Source: Typha latifolia
Lineage: Eukaryota; Streptophyta; Magnoliopsida; Poales; Typhaceae
Length of the DNA: 64,000 bases
Assembly: GCA_019914945.1 (NCBI GenBank)
Contig: CM034110.1
Location: 2,113,001-2,177,000, forward strand
Reading direction: 5' to 3'
Shown here piece after piece: positions 10,109 through 22,460 of the stretch (position 1 is its first letter; the number at the start of each line of letters is the position of its first letter). The notes below the pieces were generated by a model that saw only the letters and a program-made list of their open reading frames with translations, was not told the DNA's origin and searched no databases. Position numbers and translations under genes: made by a program.

Positions 10109-11150
10109 TACTGCATCTTTGAAGGCCTCTTTTAAGGTACTAGGCCTTAAAGCTCTCATGTCGGCTTGTATGTCTCCCCGCATCCCAGAGATGAAGGTGC
10201 TGCGAAGTTGTTGATCAGTCCATGGAGGTTGGCATCGGCTACTTAGCCTCTCAAATTTTTCTTGGTATGCCCCAACCATGGTCCTTTGCACCGTCTCTGA
10301 GAGGAGAGCATCGAAGTCTTCATACCCCGACGCTCCAAATCACCACGTGATATCGGTGCAGAAATTAGCCTAACTTTCAATAGTTTCATGGGCATTGTCT
10401 GCCCGAAACCAATGAAATGCCACATCTTCAAGCTGGAAGCTTACAAGCATCACCTTATATTCTTTCGTTGTACCTTGGTATGCGAAGAATTGTTCCACCT
10501 TATACAACCAATCGATCATGTCACCACCTCTGAACTTGGGAAATTTGAGACGCACGGTTCACTCACGGATATCGTTGTCCCAGTTTGGATCATATCTAAG
10601 TCCTAGTCTAACCGGAGGACGATGCACCATGAATGATTGATGATCTCTCCTTCGATTTTGGTTAACTCGATGCGGTTTTGGTTCGTATTGCCCCGCCCAA
10701 GGATTTAGATCTCCAAGATGATCTGAATTTAGGTTTGCTCGTCGGATGGGCTCACTCGCAACTTGGCTTGGTAGAACCATCCTTGCTTGTCTTTGCCCAT
10801 AGGGTTGTGGCAGCAGAGGTTCTTGCTGGTGTAGATTCTGAACTGATGGTGGTGGGTTCATGGTGGTAGGCTCGTGTCGAGGCGTTGTTGGTGCATTTCC
10901 ATTCGCCATGGCTTCTCTTGTCGCCCGTATTTCCTACATCATCTCCATCATCATCTGATTATTGATGACCATTTGGTTGGAAAAAGACCTAATTATGGCT
11001 TGAATGCTAGGCTCTTCTATATTTAGATTTGATCGGGCGGTTCCGCGGGTGGAAGTTCGCGCAGCCGTCTCCCCCTGTTCTATTGGGGTGATCTCTTCCT
11101 TCTTGTTTTGCCGTGTAGACATGGCTCTGGTGGTTATCATCGAAAGTGTG
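10109..11150 (-). pseudogene. gag: E3 gag
   Basis: Pieces in three frames give the same gag order as E1: RGTARSN.NIEEPS, MVINNQMMMEMM, FPKFRGGDMIDWLYKVEQ, LEDVAFHWFRADNA, TMVGAYQEKFERLSSRCQP, FISGMRGDIQADMRALRP and LKEAFKDAVLM. Multiple frameshifts and stops make it non-functional. It stops abruptly at the join with integrase near 10108. Confidence 0.75.
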
Positions 11151-11182
11151 CGTATGATAAATGGTGGCTCTAATACCACTCT

Positions 11183-12074
11183 TGATACGATCTCCCCTTA
11201 GGCTAGGGTTTGATCTATCTCGTTTTCAGATCTAGATAAGATTTGGCATGGAACCTTAAAAAAAGGATTTCAGAACTTTTAACTATCGGATCAACATTAA
11301 ATTTTTGATATGTTGTAGCTCTAGAAGAAAGATTTCCAACAAATCTAGTTTCAAGAAAATCAGATGGCGGGATCTCGAGATATCGTCCAAGAAGTAGACA
11401 AACATCAGAGAGTCCGTCTATGGATTCGTAGATGGAGGCACGGGATCCTAGGTGAAGATGGATGGTGGTACATCGGCGGTAATGGGGTGGCATTGGTGAG
11501 TAAGTGGTGGTGGAAGGGTTATGGATGATAGAAGGGGTCAGGGCAAGGTAATAGTGACTTGAAGAAAGGGGAGGAGGGAGCCGCCCCTAAGGGACTAGGG
11601 TGATGGCCGGTCGAGGGAGCCTAGAAGCGGCAGCGCCGGGGGATGAGAGAACAAGAGAGAAGAAGAAGAAGATTAGGGCAAAACTTAATTCATTCAATAA
11701 TGACTTATTGGTTGCCATCCACACCTTTAGAGGCTAACCAAACAATGGCAATTATTAATCCTAGAAATAGTAGATTTTTATTGACCGTGTTCGAACACAC
11801 TAAAAGTTTCTCTATCAATGTGAACCTGATGCAGACATTCAAACGCGAGCGTTCAAATGCGCCCGATCGCGTTCAAACGCAAATTTCACGTTCTCTATTT
11901 TTGTGAACCTAATGCAGGCGTTCGCATGCGCGTTCGAATGCACCCACCCGTGTTCAAACTCAACCTATAGAAAACTTAATTTTCTCTGATCAAAACACTA
12001 AAATAATTAAGAAAAGACACTCATAAAAATGTATCCACGCTCGAGACAACATCGGTGAAGTCCGAATCGTATCA
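11183..12074 (-). repeat. E3 5' LTR with primer site at 11166-11178
   Basis: It runs TGATACGATCTCC to GAATCGTATCA. The primer site on the minus strand is TGGTATTAGAGCC (one change from the initiator-Met match), 4 bp from the LTR. A TTCGAA/TTCAAA cluster is at about 11785-11965. Confidence 0.85.
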
Positions 12075-12079
12075 GCGAC

Positions 12080-13400
12080 CCTTATGGGCATGAACCAATG
12101 TCGTCTATGGCATACACTTGATCATAACAACCGTGGGGAAGGTAATTAAGGTGGCACCCTGCCTAGAAATAATGCGGAAGAACCAGCTAGGGCTGCAGGT
12201 TTTGTGGCTCCACCACTGGTTGCTGCCTAACTACATCATCGACCTCCTCCTTGTGATAAACACCCTTGACCAGAGGAACGTCCGCTGCAGCAAGATCGAG
12301 TCCGGCAAAGACCGATCTTACCGGCACTAAGGCCACTAGGCGCTAATCCATGAGGCCGACGCATAGATCTTCAACCGGCGCTTTAGAGGGATCCCATGAT
12401 CCCAAATCCAGAAGAAGACCCTTGAGAAGAGTGGGAGTACCCTTATCAACCAAGAGCCCAGCCACATGAATGGCAGCACTGACAACAAGAGAACGGACGG
12501 GATCAAGCGCTACTACCTCGAACTGTTCGAGCTGATTCTCCTAAATTCAGCAGAGGTGATCAGTTGAATTGGATGTATCGGGCAGAGCAATTCTTCACCT
12601 ATCAAGGGACACCTGACCACCAAAAGGAGCTTCTAGCCTCATTCCACCTTGAAGATGTAGCGGTGAGGTAGTTTCAAACAACACAGTGCACACATGCCAT
12701 TAATACTTGGGAGGAGTTTTTCGATGCACTTTGTGTGCGTTTCGGACCCTCCAACTATGAAGATTTCCAAGCCACCTTGACGAAGCTAACCCAAAAGACC
12801 TCTATAAGAGCCTACTAAGAGGAGTTCGAAAGAATTAGTGATCACGTCCATGGGTGGTCGAACTCTACTCTAAAAAGCACTTTTGTCTCTAGGCCTTGTC
12901 GTGATATCCAAGTAGAAGTCAAGGCGACTCGTCTTACTACCTTGTTGGAAGCCTTCTCAGTGGCTCAAATGATGGAGGAGAAGATATGGGAGTTAAAGCC
13001 GACACATCGATCATCGTGGACCATTAACGACTTGCGCTCCAACCCTAGACTGTCGGTCTCGGGTGTGGCACGTTTGGCTAAACCCCAATTAGCCACCTCC
13101 ACCACAGACAGGCCCTGACCCTGGGGGACAGCCATGGATGATGGGCCGACGCCTCACATTAGCAAAGATCGAAGATCGGCGCTCGAAAGGCCTATGATTT
13201 TATTGTGACGATCACTTCATATGGGGCCACAATTGCATCAAACAATTTGCTACCATCATGCTCATTGAGGAGGCGATCGAGGATGATTCCGTAGAAAATT
13301 TGGAAGGGCAACAAGTGGAGGAAGGTGGCCAAACCAAAGAGGATAGCCCACTTGATGTCCAGAGCTCTCCCTTCATACTTTCGTCGGTGAGACGACTCTG
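12080..13400 (+). pseudogene. gag: E0 gag, continued, with decayed nucleocapsid region
   Basis: From about 12540 the frame gives FSRGDQLNWMYRAEQFF, YQGTPDHQKELLASFHLEDVAV, FGPSNYEDFQATLTKLTQK, EEFERISDHVHGW and later MEEKIWELKPTHRSS. These are the gypsy gag core in the same order as E1, but clearly diverged. In-frame stops are present (for example after VAVR and RAY). No intact CCHC knuckle is visible near 13200, where frames are shifted. Confidence 0.7.
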
Positions 13401-13676
13401 AAAACTCTTCATGTTGAAGGTATGATCAAGAAGAATAAAGTGCTAATCCTTATTTATTCATAAAGTACTCACAATTTTGTGAATTCTCGGATGGTGAGGC
13501 GTTTGGGATTAGAGTCGGAGCCTTCCAATGACATCGATGCGGCTATTGGTGATGGCACCATGTCGAGAACGAAGGGCATATGCCATAAGGTCTAGCTCAA
13601 ATTTCGGGCCATGTCTTCCGAATTGATATTTATCCGTTGGCTCTACAAGGGGCCGACTTGGTGCTTGGGGTGCAAT
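13401..13676 (+). pseudogene. E0 protease remnant
   Basis: It gives TTLKTLHVEG, LILIYS*STHNFVN (the active-site D-T-G is lost to S-stop-S), LGLESEPSNDIDAAIGDGT and, in a second frame, LYKGPTWCLGCNG (equivalent to LQGADLVLGVQW). The active site is destroyed. Sequence switches to a family-B LTR right after this motif. Confidence 0.65.
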
Positions 13677-14372
13677 GGTAATAGGTTACAGCACGATTTC
13701 TTCAAGATTTGGATTTATTGTAGGAAGCAGTCCGTGCAACTAAAGAAAAATATTTACCAAATATTCTCCCACAGTCAGAAAATTATGAAACCAAGTGGAA
13801 TCGATCCGTTAGTCCCTGATCTATTTTTGTATTTACACCCTTCATAGATTCAAAATGAAACTAAGATGAAAACACGATATAGTGCAGATGATGGTAGTAG
13901 TGACAAGTGGAGTGGATGTTAGGATTATGGATGATAATGGAGATGAGGGTGGATGATTGATGTTGTTTAAGGGATAAAGACGAAGGGAAAGAAGTGGTCG
14001 AGATTCCAAGGAAGAGGGAGGACTCGACAGATGAGGGAGATTAGAAGTTAGAAGAGACCTTGCCAACAGTAGAGGTGGTAGGTTAGTGAAGAGGGAGGAA
14101 GGAGATTATGGTAGAGAGACTAGATAGAAGATAGAGAGACAAGAAACTAATATTCCAGTAGCATAATAATTTTGGCTATCATCCACACCTTTATAGAGGC
14201 TAACAAATAAGACAAAATAACAATTATTAACCTTAATTCTAGTGGATTCCTACCGATCACGTTCGAACGCGTCCGACTGCGTTCGAACACGTATTTTGCA
14301 TTCTCTATTTTTGCGAACCTGATGCAGGTGTTCGCAAAGGCATTCGAACGCACCCCCAACCGCGTTCGAACT
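13677..14372 (-). repeat. family-B gypsy LTR, truncated (minus)
   Basis: It matches 42637-43107 and 43192-44000: TAGGTTACAGCACGATTTCTTCAAGATTTGGATTTA at the end, a GATGATGGTAGTAGTGACAAG block, the GGCTATCATCCACACCTTTATAGAGGCTAAC promoter block (rc TATAAAG at about 14188-14196), and TTCGAA motifs at about 14260-14370. It is cut at 14372 by hAT-like sequence. Confidence 0.7.
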
Positions 14373-14640
14373 AAGGGTGGCAAAAATTGACCTGACCCGA
14401 TAACTCGACACGATAACCCGGCTGTTAATCAGGTTTGGGTTTAGTCTAATCAGATTGAAATCATAAATGGGTCAACCCGCCTAACCCGATTATTAATCGG
14501 GTCGTGTTTGGGTTTATACCTCTGACCCGCTTGATCCGTTTAACCCGTTTAAGTAAACGGGTCAGGTCGAGTCAGGTCAACCCGCCAACCGCCAACCGCC
14601 AACCCACTATATATATATTATATATATCTAAGTTTTTCTA
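14373..14640. mobile_element. hAT-like transposon end
   Basis: It begins GGGTGGCAAAAATTGACCTG and is filled with many copies of ACCCG/CGGGT (for example CTAACCCGATTATTAATCGGGT, an internal inverted repeat). This style is typical of plant hAT element ends. The partner terminus and the 8-bp target duplication were not found, so it is a fragment. Confidence 0.5.
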
Positions 14641-15400
14641 ACCCTAACCCTAACACCCAACCCATGTGACAAGTCCCCACTCAGCCACTCCCCATCTCCA
14701 ATAGCCAAGCACCGCCCCTTACCCATGCCCCCCTTACCCCTCCTCACGCTGTCTTCCCTTACCCCGAGCTCCTCACTTCGTCGCCCCTTACCCTTTACTC
14801 CTTGTTCCTCACTCCTCATGCCATCGCCCCTTACCCCTCACTCCTCACTCCTCACGCCGAGTAACGCCACCGGATCTCCTCACGCCATTGGATCTCTCTG
14901 TCACTCACGCTGTTGGATCTCCCCATTACTCACGCTGTCGGATCTCCTCACTCAGTCACTCCTCACGACGATCACGCCGTCGGATCTCCTTGTCACTGAT
15001 GACAAGAAGGTTATATGGTTTTCTTGAATAGTGAACTTATATAGTTTTTGCTTCTTTTACTGTTTTCTTCTTCTTGGAGAAAATCTCAAGGAAGATGAGG
15101 TGAAAGGAGTATGCCTTATTGTTGATTGTTTGAGAAAGTCTATGGATAACATTGCTAGATCTTTCGGTCAATTTCAAGAAATATAGGTATGTTTGTTTAC
15201 CTATTTTTCATTATTTTGATAGATTTGAAAGCTGAATTTTAATGGCTCTAGTTGTAATGACTTTTTCAATTATGAAAAAACTGATTTCTTTCTTCATCGA
15301 TTTTTCCAGATCTCATTGAGAAGGATCCAGACAGTATTAAAAATCCTCCAAGTCAATTTGTTTCTTATATAGTTATAAACACTTGCATATGATTATATAT
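14641..15400. other. C/T-rich unassigned stretch
   Basis: It opens with two CCCTAA-type repeats, followed by repeated CCTCACTC(CTCACGC) motifs to about 15000. A 100-codon frame at 14725-15027 only reflects these repeats. Around 15070-15185 a short frame (EDEVKGVCLIVDCLRKSMDN) looks protein-like, but I cannot assign it. It may be part of the hAT-like element or a gene fragment. Confidence 0.3.
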
Positions 15401-17632
15401 GGTTTAGCCATTGTTTATTAGATTAATACATGTAATCATATTGATAATAATCTTATATTTTATATAGTTAGTTTTATTAAAAGTAATTAAATTATATAAG
15501 TTTCTATTAATGTTTATGTATGCTTATACATGCATATATTTAATATATTGGAATATGCAATGTGTTTTTAGCACCTTATTATTATTATATATTATTTTCT
15601 ATGCAATAAAATGCTGTGCTCAAATAATTATTTTTATATTTATGGATAATGATTATTATATGTATGATTAGTAACTAATTAAGTAAAAGTAGTATTTGCC
15701 AAATAATTGGATTATAGTTAGTTATTTTATGTACATATATTTTAATTATAGTATTGTTTTTCTGATTCTTTTATGCTTAAGGAAGTTAATTATAATGCCT
15801 AATATATATAATTAGAATAAGGACATCTGAATTATATATATATATAATGTATATCAAGTTATTTAATAAAATCAAATAATTTATTATATTTTGCACTAAT
15901 AAATTCTAAATGGGATAAATGGCTAACATCATACTACTTAAATAATTTCAGATTCTGACCCCCCTATTTAAGACCCCATGGACTTAGCTATCGAGGCTTT
16001 ATCATTGTCGTAGCAATGTGAACGAGTGGTTATTTGGTAATTGTAGTAGTGGTGAGTAGTCTTATCTCCTAGACGTCTTTCTCAAATTAGGTTATGTTAT
16101 ATATTCTGTACATGCATGTTTTGGTCTCCAGCATGATTATATGACTTATCTAGAGATAATTACAGTCGAGCATATTTTTATCATGCATATAATTAGGCTG
16201 ATCTTGAATATGAGTATGATGATGATAAATAGAGATGATGAGAGATGATTGTATTATTGTAAGGTTATGTCCAATTGATCTTTAGCATGAGTATGCATGT
16301 GTTGACGATACAGTTGGAGACTACATTGCATCATTTTTCTCTTAATTCCTATTCCACCTAAATTTATGTTATGCATTGACTTATTATCATACTGGATATA
16401 TGCATACGATCTGTCATTTGGAAGAAAAATATTAAATGTGATTGATAGGATAGTTGATAGAAAGCGTGAGGATACCCGAGTGGGCGCGAGGGTAAGGGCG
16501 TGCCTAGAGATAATTGATCGCTCGATATAGTCGCGATCATGTTGGTCTTATGTCTGAGGTCGTTAGTTTGTGTGCGCAGCAGACATTCGGACACATGCCG
16601 TTCGCTAGGGCATATGTGGCAAGTTATCCTCATGAGGTTTCTATCAACTATGTGGGTGCCGGCCTGGATGGATGTTGATACCCTAGCGGGTAGCGGGGTA
16701 TGGTTATATTTGAGATACTCTTGCGGGTAGCGGAGTATGCTCTGAGCCTTCGGACATGATGTTGAGACCTAGTACTAGGTGTTGATTGTGCACAGTGGTC
16801 TAGTATGATGATGACATATAGAGTTGATATTGATGAATGAGATATTGAGAAATGCATATGATTTTATTATCATCTAATTACCTGATTATTGAGTGGTTAA
16901 TATACATCATATATAGCATTTGATATCATAGCATCGTCATGGTCGGCATGCACCATGTGTCATATTTATTCAATGTCGAGGATTATGTATTTTTATCAGT
17001 TATGACACGTTATCTATTTTTCACTTATATATTATTGAGGATGCATTCATATACTCATTCATGAGATGATGCTCTTTCTAATTCATATTATCCAGTACAT
17101 GATTTACTCTCTATTTGTCTTCACTGATTTAGGGTAAGGTCTATTCACTAAGCCTTTATCTCATGACTACTCTCTTTGTTTTCTCATTTCCAACAACCTA
17201 GGTGAATGAATGGAGCAGGATACTCCCTTAGAGGCTTTGCTGGTGAGTGAGGAATAGAGTGTGGTTAGTGTTATATGCTAAATGAGTTATCTTATTTGAT
17301 GTATTATTGGACATCCTCCAAAGTGTGTATGTATCCTTGTCTTATATTTTAGCAGGTGACTTTGTACTTGTATAATAATGTATATACCACCGTTGTGTAT
17401 ATGTAGTTATGAAAAGCTCTTGATGATGTGTTGTGGCCTGTGTGGGGCCCAAGTAGGGTTATCTGTATGTGTTGACAGTTAGACTTGAGTTATTATTAGT
17501 TTATATATTGTGGATAAAATTATGATGTTGATACAGGTTTATTTGATTGTCGATAACTAACCAAATGGTCAGGTGCCATGCACGTTCCATATAGGCTTGT
17601 GTCATGTACGTGTTTAGGGTTTGGGTGCTACA
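15401..17632 (+). repeat. family-D long LTR, copy 1 (5' truncated)
   Basis: From about 15890 it clearly matches copy 2 (20790-22190) and the inverse of copy 3 (60300-62460). Shared blocks are TACTTAAAT..TTTCAGAT, GTCTTATCTC(C/T)TAGACG, TGCCGTTCGC(T/C)AGGGCATATG, GATACCCT..GCGG, GTGCACAGTGGTCTAGTATG, GGTAAGGTCTATTCACT and GGCCTGTGTGGG. It ends GGGTTTGGGTGCTACA at 17632. The AT-rich part before 15890 is assigned by composition only. Length, TGTAAC start and the TCACTGAGC block resemble Tekay/Del LTRs. Confidence 0.65.
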
Positions 17633-18080
17633 AGATGCCTGTACATTACGCCTTACGCCTTTCTTGCGATGTAGGCAGTAGGGGGCCCGTGGCTTGGCCA
17701 CCAACGAATCCCTCATGGTCTTCCTTAGGTCTAGCATAGAGTGGTGGAGGCGGTGTCCTTTGATGAAGGAGTGGTTCCATTAATGGTGCAATCGGGGTCA
17801 GAGCAGGGAGCTTAGTTTCCACTATGTTCCTTGGTGCACCCATGAAGACCTGAGTCATCACTTCCACTAATGCTTGCATGCCTTGCTGCTTCTCCATCAT
17901 GTCCACGAATATTTTTATTAGATCTGAATTGATGAAAAAAGTCAAAGGAGAAGTTTCAACCAATGTGCTAGAGTTCGTCTCAGATCTGACCACATTCATG
18001 GCCTCTCCTTTGATAGAGGTTCATTCCTTGGGTCTCGACACCATGGATCTGGTTGTTGGCATGCTTCCGATGAACGGTGG
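17633..18080 (-). pseudogene. gag: gag N-terminal remnant of a gypsy element
   Basis: The minus frame 17999-17646 (117 aa) reads MEKQQGMQALVEVMTQVF and then Pro-rich sequence. It sits directly inside an LTR and primer site, the usual place for gag. The rest is missing because the D LTR ends at 17632. No zinc knuckle or capsid core survives, so the identification rests on position and composition. Confidence 0.55.
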
Positions 18081-18093
18081 CTTTGATACTATT

Positions 18094-18923
18094 TGTTATG
18101 GCCCGATCATGGCTATCCGATCAAATTCGGGTGCAGGAAAGCAGTTTCTGCCATCAAAGAAAAATATTTGTCAAATATTCTCTCGCAGCTAGAAAATTAT
18201 GAAAGTAGATGAATTCATTCCATATCTTCTTGATCTACGTTTATTGGTATTATGCCATTCATAGATTTGTACTGTAGTTAGGGCAAAAATAGGTAGAGTT
18301 ACGGTGGAGGTGAAGATGACGGTCGATGGTGAAGGAGGAGATGGAGTGGACATAGGTTATATGTAGGATTTTCAAGAGGTGTTGTTGGGTGAATAAAGAG
18401 AGGGAAGAAGGTGGTCGATATCCTAAGCAAGAGGGATGGTCTAATAGTCAGTGGAGGCTAGGGGTAGTCAGCATCGAGGTGGCATATAGCTAGGTTTTGA
18501 GCTAGAAGGGAGAAGATTCATAATAGAAGGAAAAGAAAGGTTAACTCAATATTCATCGATAACCATGATAAGGTTGCCTTCCACATATTAAGAGGCTAAC
18601 CTAACAAGCAAAGCAAATAAATGATAAACATAGAAATAATGCATTCTTGCCGAGCACGTTCGAACAAGAAATTTATATTCTCTGTGTGTGCAAATATATA
18701 TAGCCGTTCGCAAGGCAACTTTCCCGCATTCGAATAGGCAAATCACATTCTCTATATTTACAAACATATGCATTCGAACGGAGCGTTCGAACACAACTTC
18801 CCCGCGTTAGAACGCGATAGTTAGAATTCTTATTCTTTAAGAAAACTAAGAAACTAAAATATGAAAGGGATTCATAGATCGTATCCATGCACGAGATGAC
18901 ATAGTCTAGTCCGAATCGCATCA
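18094..18923 (-). repeat. A/B-like gypsy LTR with primer-site remnant at 18079-18091
   Basis: It starts TGTTATGGCCC and ends GAATCGCATCA, close to the GAATCGTATCA end of family A. The primer site is decayed: on the minus strand it reads AGTATCAAAGCC. TTCGAA-type motifs are at 18655-18665 and about 18735-18810. The adjoining block TTGCCTTCCACATATTAAGAGGCTAACC matches the promoter block of families A to C. Confidence 0.7.
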
Positions 18924-19540
18924 TAATCATTAGGTAGCACTTTAATATCTCAGGTTTGTTAATTATCTACAGTCTCCACCTTGATTAAGGAGTTTCTTCT
19001 TGTCTTGTAGCTTATGATGGCTGGCACTAGGTCCATTTTGTAGTCTTATATGTTTCTAAACATAACCATTTCTCACCTCTTGCTTATCTAACTCAATGCA
19101 ATCTTTCATCGGGTTCCAAATTTCTCTTCATCTAATAACTGAATCATAAAGGCTTGCATCCATATAGGATTATCCTTGGATCTGAACTGTATAATCCTTC
19201 TAGAGTCTTCATATTTTTGTCACATACCCATGGATGCATTGGTTTACCTGTTTAAACACTCAGGTTTTAATATTTTCTTGAGACAGTTTTGTATTTAAAT
19301 GTGCAAGATTGTACACTTGGTATTTGACTACTTAATTAGCTCGTGTATCTTGTTTGAGGTGAATTGTTGTTGAAATTCTTACGATGTGTGCTTCTTGAGA
19401 CAATTTCATATTTAAATGTGCAAAATTGTGTATTCCTTAATATTTGACTACTTTAGTCGTGTATCTTGTTTTAGATGAATTCTTGTTTAAATTATAAGGA
19501 TGTTTCAACAATACTTTTTTTATTTTAATTTGAGACTTTC
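18924..19540. other. unassigned stretch with a 117-bp direct duplication
   Basis: I see no gene or transposon end. Two imperfect copies, beginning CTTGAGACA(G/A)TTT at 19277 and 19394, share TTTAAATGTGCAA.ATTGT and TATTTGACTACTT...CGTGTATCTTGTTT. The period is 117 bp. Confidence 0.5.
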
Positions 19541-20057
19541 CTTGTAACAACCCAATCCCCCCCCCCCCCAAAAAAAAAAAAATATTATGGGCACGACGCG
19601 ACTGGCCACACTGTGGCCGGCCTCGTGCCCATGCCAGCTGCTCATGCAGCTTGGTGGGGCGCCACGCGCCTGCGGCCGCTGCCACAGCCGACCGGCTGCG
19701 GCCAACTGGCCGCGGTGGGCCCTGGCGCCGCCACTACTTCTCCTCCACCGCCTTCTCTCTCTCTCTCTCGGCCACCCTCTCACTCTACTCTCTCTCTCTA
19801 TATCGACACCTTCCCTGGAGCCGCCGCCGGTGAGACCTCTCACTCCCCCTCTCTTTCCTTTTCTCTCTCTCTCTCTCTCTCTTGCCCAAGGTTGGGCTCA
19901 TCGGAGCCGAGCCGCCGGCGAGAGGCCGGCCGCTGGTTGGCCAGCAGCGGCCGGTGCCCTCCCCGCCGGCCCGGGTCCGCAACCTCCTCTCTCACCTCCT
20001 CTCCTTCTTCTCTTCCTCTTCTCTTCTTCTTCTTCTTCTTCTTCTTCTTCTTCTTCT

Positions 20058-20089
<32 letters not shown>

Positions 20090-22460
20090 TTTCTCCTTCT
20101 TCCTCAGCTCTTTCTCTTTCTTTCTGCACAGTGTTGGGCTCGGCCTAACACTGATGGCAGATTTAATTAGTTTATTTATGTTATTTATTTAGGTATTTTT
20201 CTTCTTGATTAATGCAAATAGATTATTTAGATATTAACTATTTTAATGATATTATATATCCTTCAATATAATTTTATTAATGATAATTTTTATAATTAAT
20301 GATTAATTAGGTATAAATATAGGTAATACTTATATTTATTTATTTATTTACATATCTATTAGATTAATAGATAGATTTGTAAATTATAATTATTAGATTT
20401 ATATTCTAATACCCTCATCATATATATTTTAAGTATTTCTATTAATTTTATGATTATTCTGCAACAAATAAAATACTAAGTTTATTTAGTTATATATTTA
20501 TTATTTTATCAAGTAAAGACTGCGTTGTCCCTAATTAATCAAGATAGTGTATGAATTATAAAATTAATTAAAATTAGACCTTGTCTATACTTATTTAGCC
20601 TTTTATTTTATAATTATATATTTAGAAATACTCTCATATAAAAGGAAACAAGCCTCTTCTCCTTATGTTATAACTAACATTTTATAATAATAAAGAATTA
20701 TAATATTTGAATCGTATCTATATTATAGACCTAGTTATGTAATCAAAAATAAAAAAAGTGATTCTAAACCTAATAAACCTTTATATTTTAATTGAATTAA
20801 TTCTAATTAGATAAACGCCTAACATTATACTACTTAAATATTTCAGATCCCAAACCCCCTTATTTGAGACCTTGTGGACCTTGCTAGTGATGAGTGTCAC
20901 TCGGTTACCTGATGGACATGAGAGATGCGTTGTTTGTATCTTCTGATCAGACGGTGAGTAGTCTTATCTCTTAGACGCCTTTCTCAAATTAGGTTATATT
21001 ATATATTTATGTACATGCATGTTTTGGCCTCCAGCATGATTATATGATTTTATCTAGAGATGATTATAGTCGACCATATTTTATCATGCATTCGATTATG
21101 CTGATTTGGAATATGAGTACATTGGTGATATATATAGAGATGATTAGAGATGATTCTACTATTATGATTGTTTATCGAGTTGATCTGTACCATGAGTATG
21201 CATGTAATAGATTAGCATGAGTATGCATGTGTTGATGATACAGTTGGAGACTACATTGCATCATTTTCTCTTGATTCCTATTCCACCTAAATTCCTGTTA
21301 TACAATGACTCATTATCGTACTGGATATATGCATGTGATATGACATTTGAAAGGAACGCATGAAATGTGATTGATAGGATAGTTGATAGAAAGCATTAGG
21401 ATACCCGAGTAGGCGCCAGGGTTAGGGGTGCTTGGAGTGATGATTATGGTCACTGATATGCGATATCTCGTAGCCCATGTCCGAGGTCAGTTGAGTCTGT
21501 GCGCACAGACAATCGGAACATGCCGTTCGCCAGGGCATATGTGGCGAGTTATCCTCACGAGGTTTCTATCAAATATGTGGGGTGTCCGATCTGGATGAAT
21601 GTTGATACCCTTAGCGGATGGCAGGGTATGGTTATATTTGAGATACTCCTTACGGATGGTAGAGTATGCTCGGAGCCTTCGGCATGATGTTGAGACCGGG
21701 TACCGGGTGTTGACTGTGCACAGTGGTCTAGTATGATGATATTATACCGAGATGTCGGTGATGATTATGATGTTGAGAAATGCGTATGATTTCATTATCA
21801 TTTGGTTACCTGATTATCGAGTGGTCAATATACATCATATATGATTGCATTTGATATCATAACGTGGTCATGGTTGGCATGCATCATGTGTCATATTTGA
21901 GAGAGAGTTATGATGATAGTATGATATAGAGATTTGTTTACTCATGGTCGAGGATTATATACTTTTATTAGTTATGACATGTTATCTACTTTTCATTTAT
22001 AATATTATTGAGGATACATTTATATACTCATTTATGACATGATACTCTTTCTGATTCATATTATCCAGTACATGATTTACTCTCTGTTTGACATCACTGA
22101 TTTGGGGTAAGGTCTATTCACTGAGCCTTTTGCTCATGACTCTCTTTATTTTTCTTTTCTAACATCTCAGATGTGTGGTACGTGATAGCGACCTGAGACA
22201 TCTTGAAAAGATATTTTAGAGTGATGATGAGGTGAGCTATTGATGCGAGACGGTATAGAAGAAATGTTGTACATTTCTTGGGTCCTCCGGCTCTACGTGG
22301 TTGGGGTAGTACATGAATAACCTGTAGGATGAGCTTTCCAAGAGGATAGTTTGCTTATAATTTCTCAGGTTTTGTTTCGTTTTGTTTTGTTTTGTGGTTT
22401 ATATTGACAATTAAGGTGCAACTGTGGAAGATATATATATACACCAGTCGTAGTCACTCA
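19541..22460 (+). repeat. family-D long LTR, copy 2
   Basis: It starts TGTAACAACCCAATCC at about 19541. Then come poly-C/poly-A (19556-19582), a GC-rich block with CT-rich microsatellites (19590-20150), an AT-rich block (20150-20800) and the conserved D blocks listed for copy 1 (20790-22190). The right end is unclear: after about 22260 it no longer matches copies 1 and 3, and a GTTTT-type run lies at 22370-22400. Frames of up to 201 codons across the CT-rich part are low-complexity and not genes. No primer site follows, so this is probably a solo or broken LTR. Confidence 0.65.
20029..20092. repeat. (CTT)n and (TTTC)n microsatellite
   Basis: A run of CTT triplets (about 20031-20060) passes into TTTC tetramers (about 20058-20092). 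It lies inside D LTR copy 2. The inverse copy has a (GA)n run at about 63213-63249 instead. Confidence 0.9.

Larger units (their letters stand above)
8476..12074 (-). mobile_element. E3: internally deleted Ty3/gypsy element (gag joined to integrase end)
   Basis: LTRs are at 8476-9394 (919 bp) and 11183-12074 (892 bp). Flanks are GTGAC (8471-8475) and GCGAC (12075-12079), a 5-bp target duplication with one change. The interior is only 1788 bp and carries gag, then a sharp join near 10108 to the integrase C-terminal half and chromodomain. Protease, RT, RNase H and the integrase core are gone. The LTRs belong to the A family (ends TGATACGA...TCGTATCA) and keep TTCGAA-type clusters. It lies in E0 gag. 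Confidence 0.85.
2891..13676 (+). mobile_element. E0: Ty3/gypsy element, split by E1 and E3, 3' truncated
   Basis: Removing E1 (3074-8068) and E3 (8476-12074) leaves a continuous plus-strand order: LTR (2891-3073 plus 8069-8240), primer site (8248-8260), gag (8278-8475 plus 12080-about 13400) and protease (about 13400-13676). Both breaks are flanked by short target duplications, which supports the reconstruction. The protease ends in the motif ADLVLG.QW and runs straight into a family-B LTR at about 13677, so RT, RNase H, integrase and the 3' LTR are missing. The left LTR start is not defined. Confidence 0.65.

Noticed and set aside
14641..14670. Interstitial telomere repeat (CCCTAACCCTAACA)
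   Set aside because: Only two to three imperfect units are present, short of the plant CCCTAAA tract.
19587..20192. 201-aa Ser/Leu/Phe-rich frame, with competing frames of 185 and 88 aa
   Set aside because: The sequence is CT microsatellite inside a D LTR, and all frames are open because of low complexity. No domain is visible.
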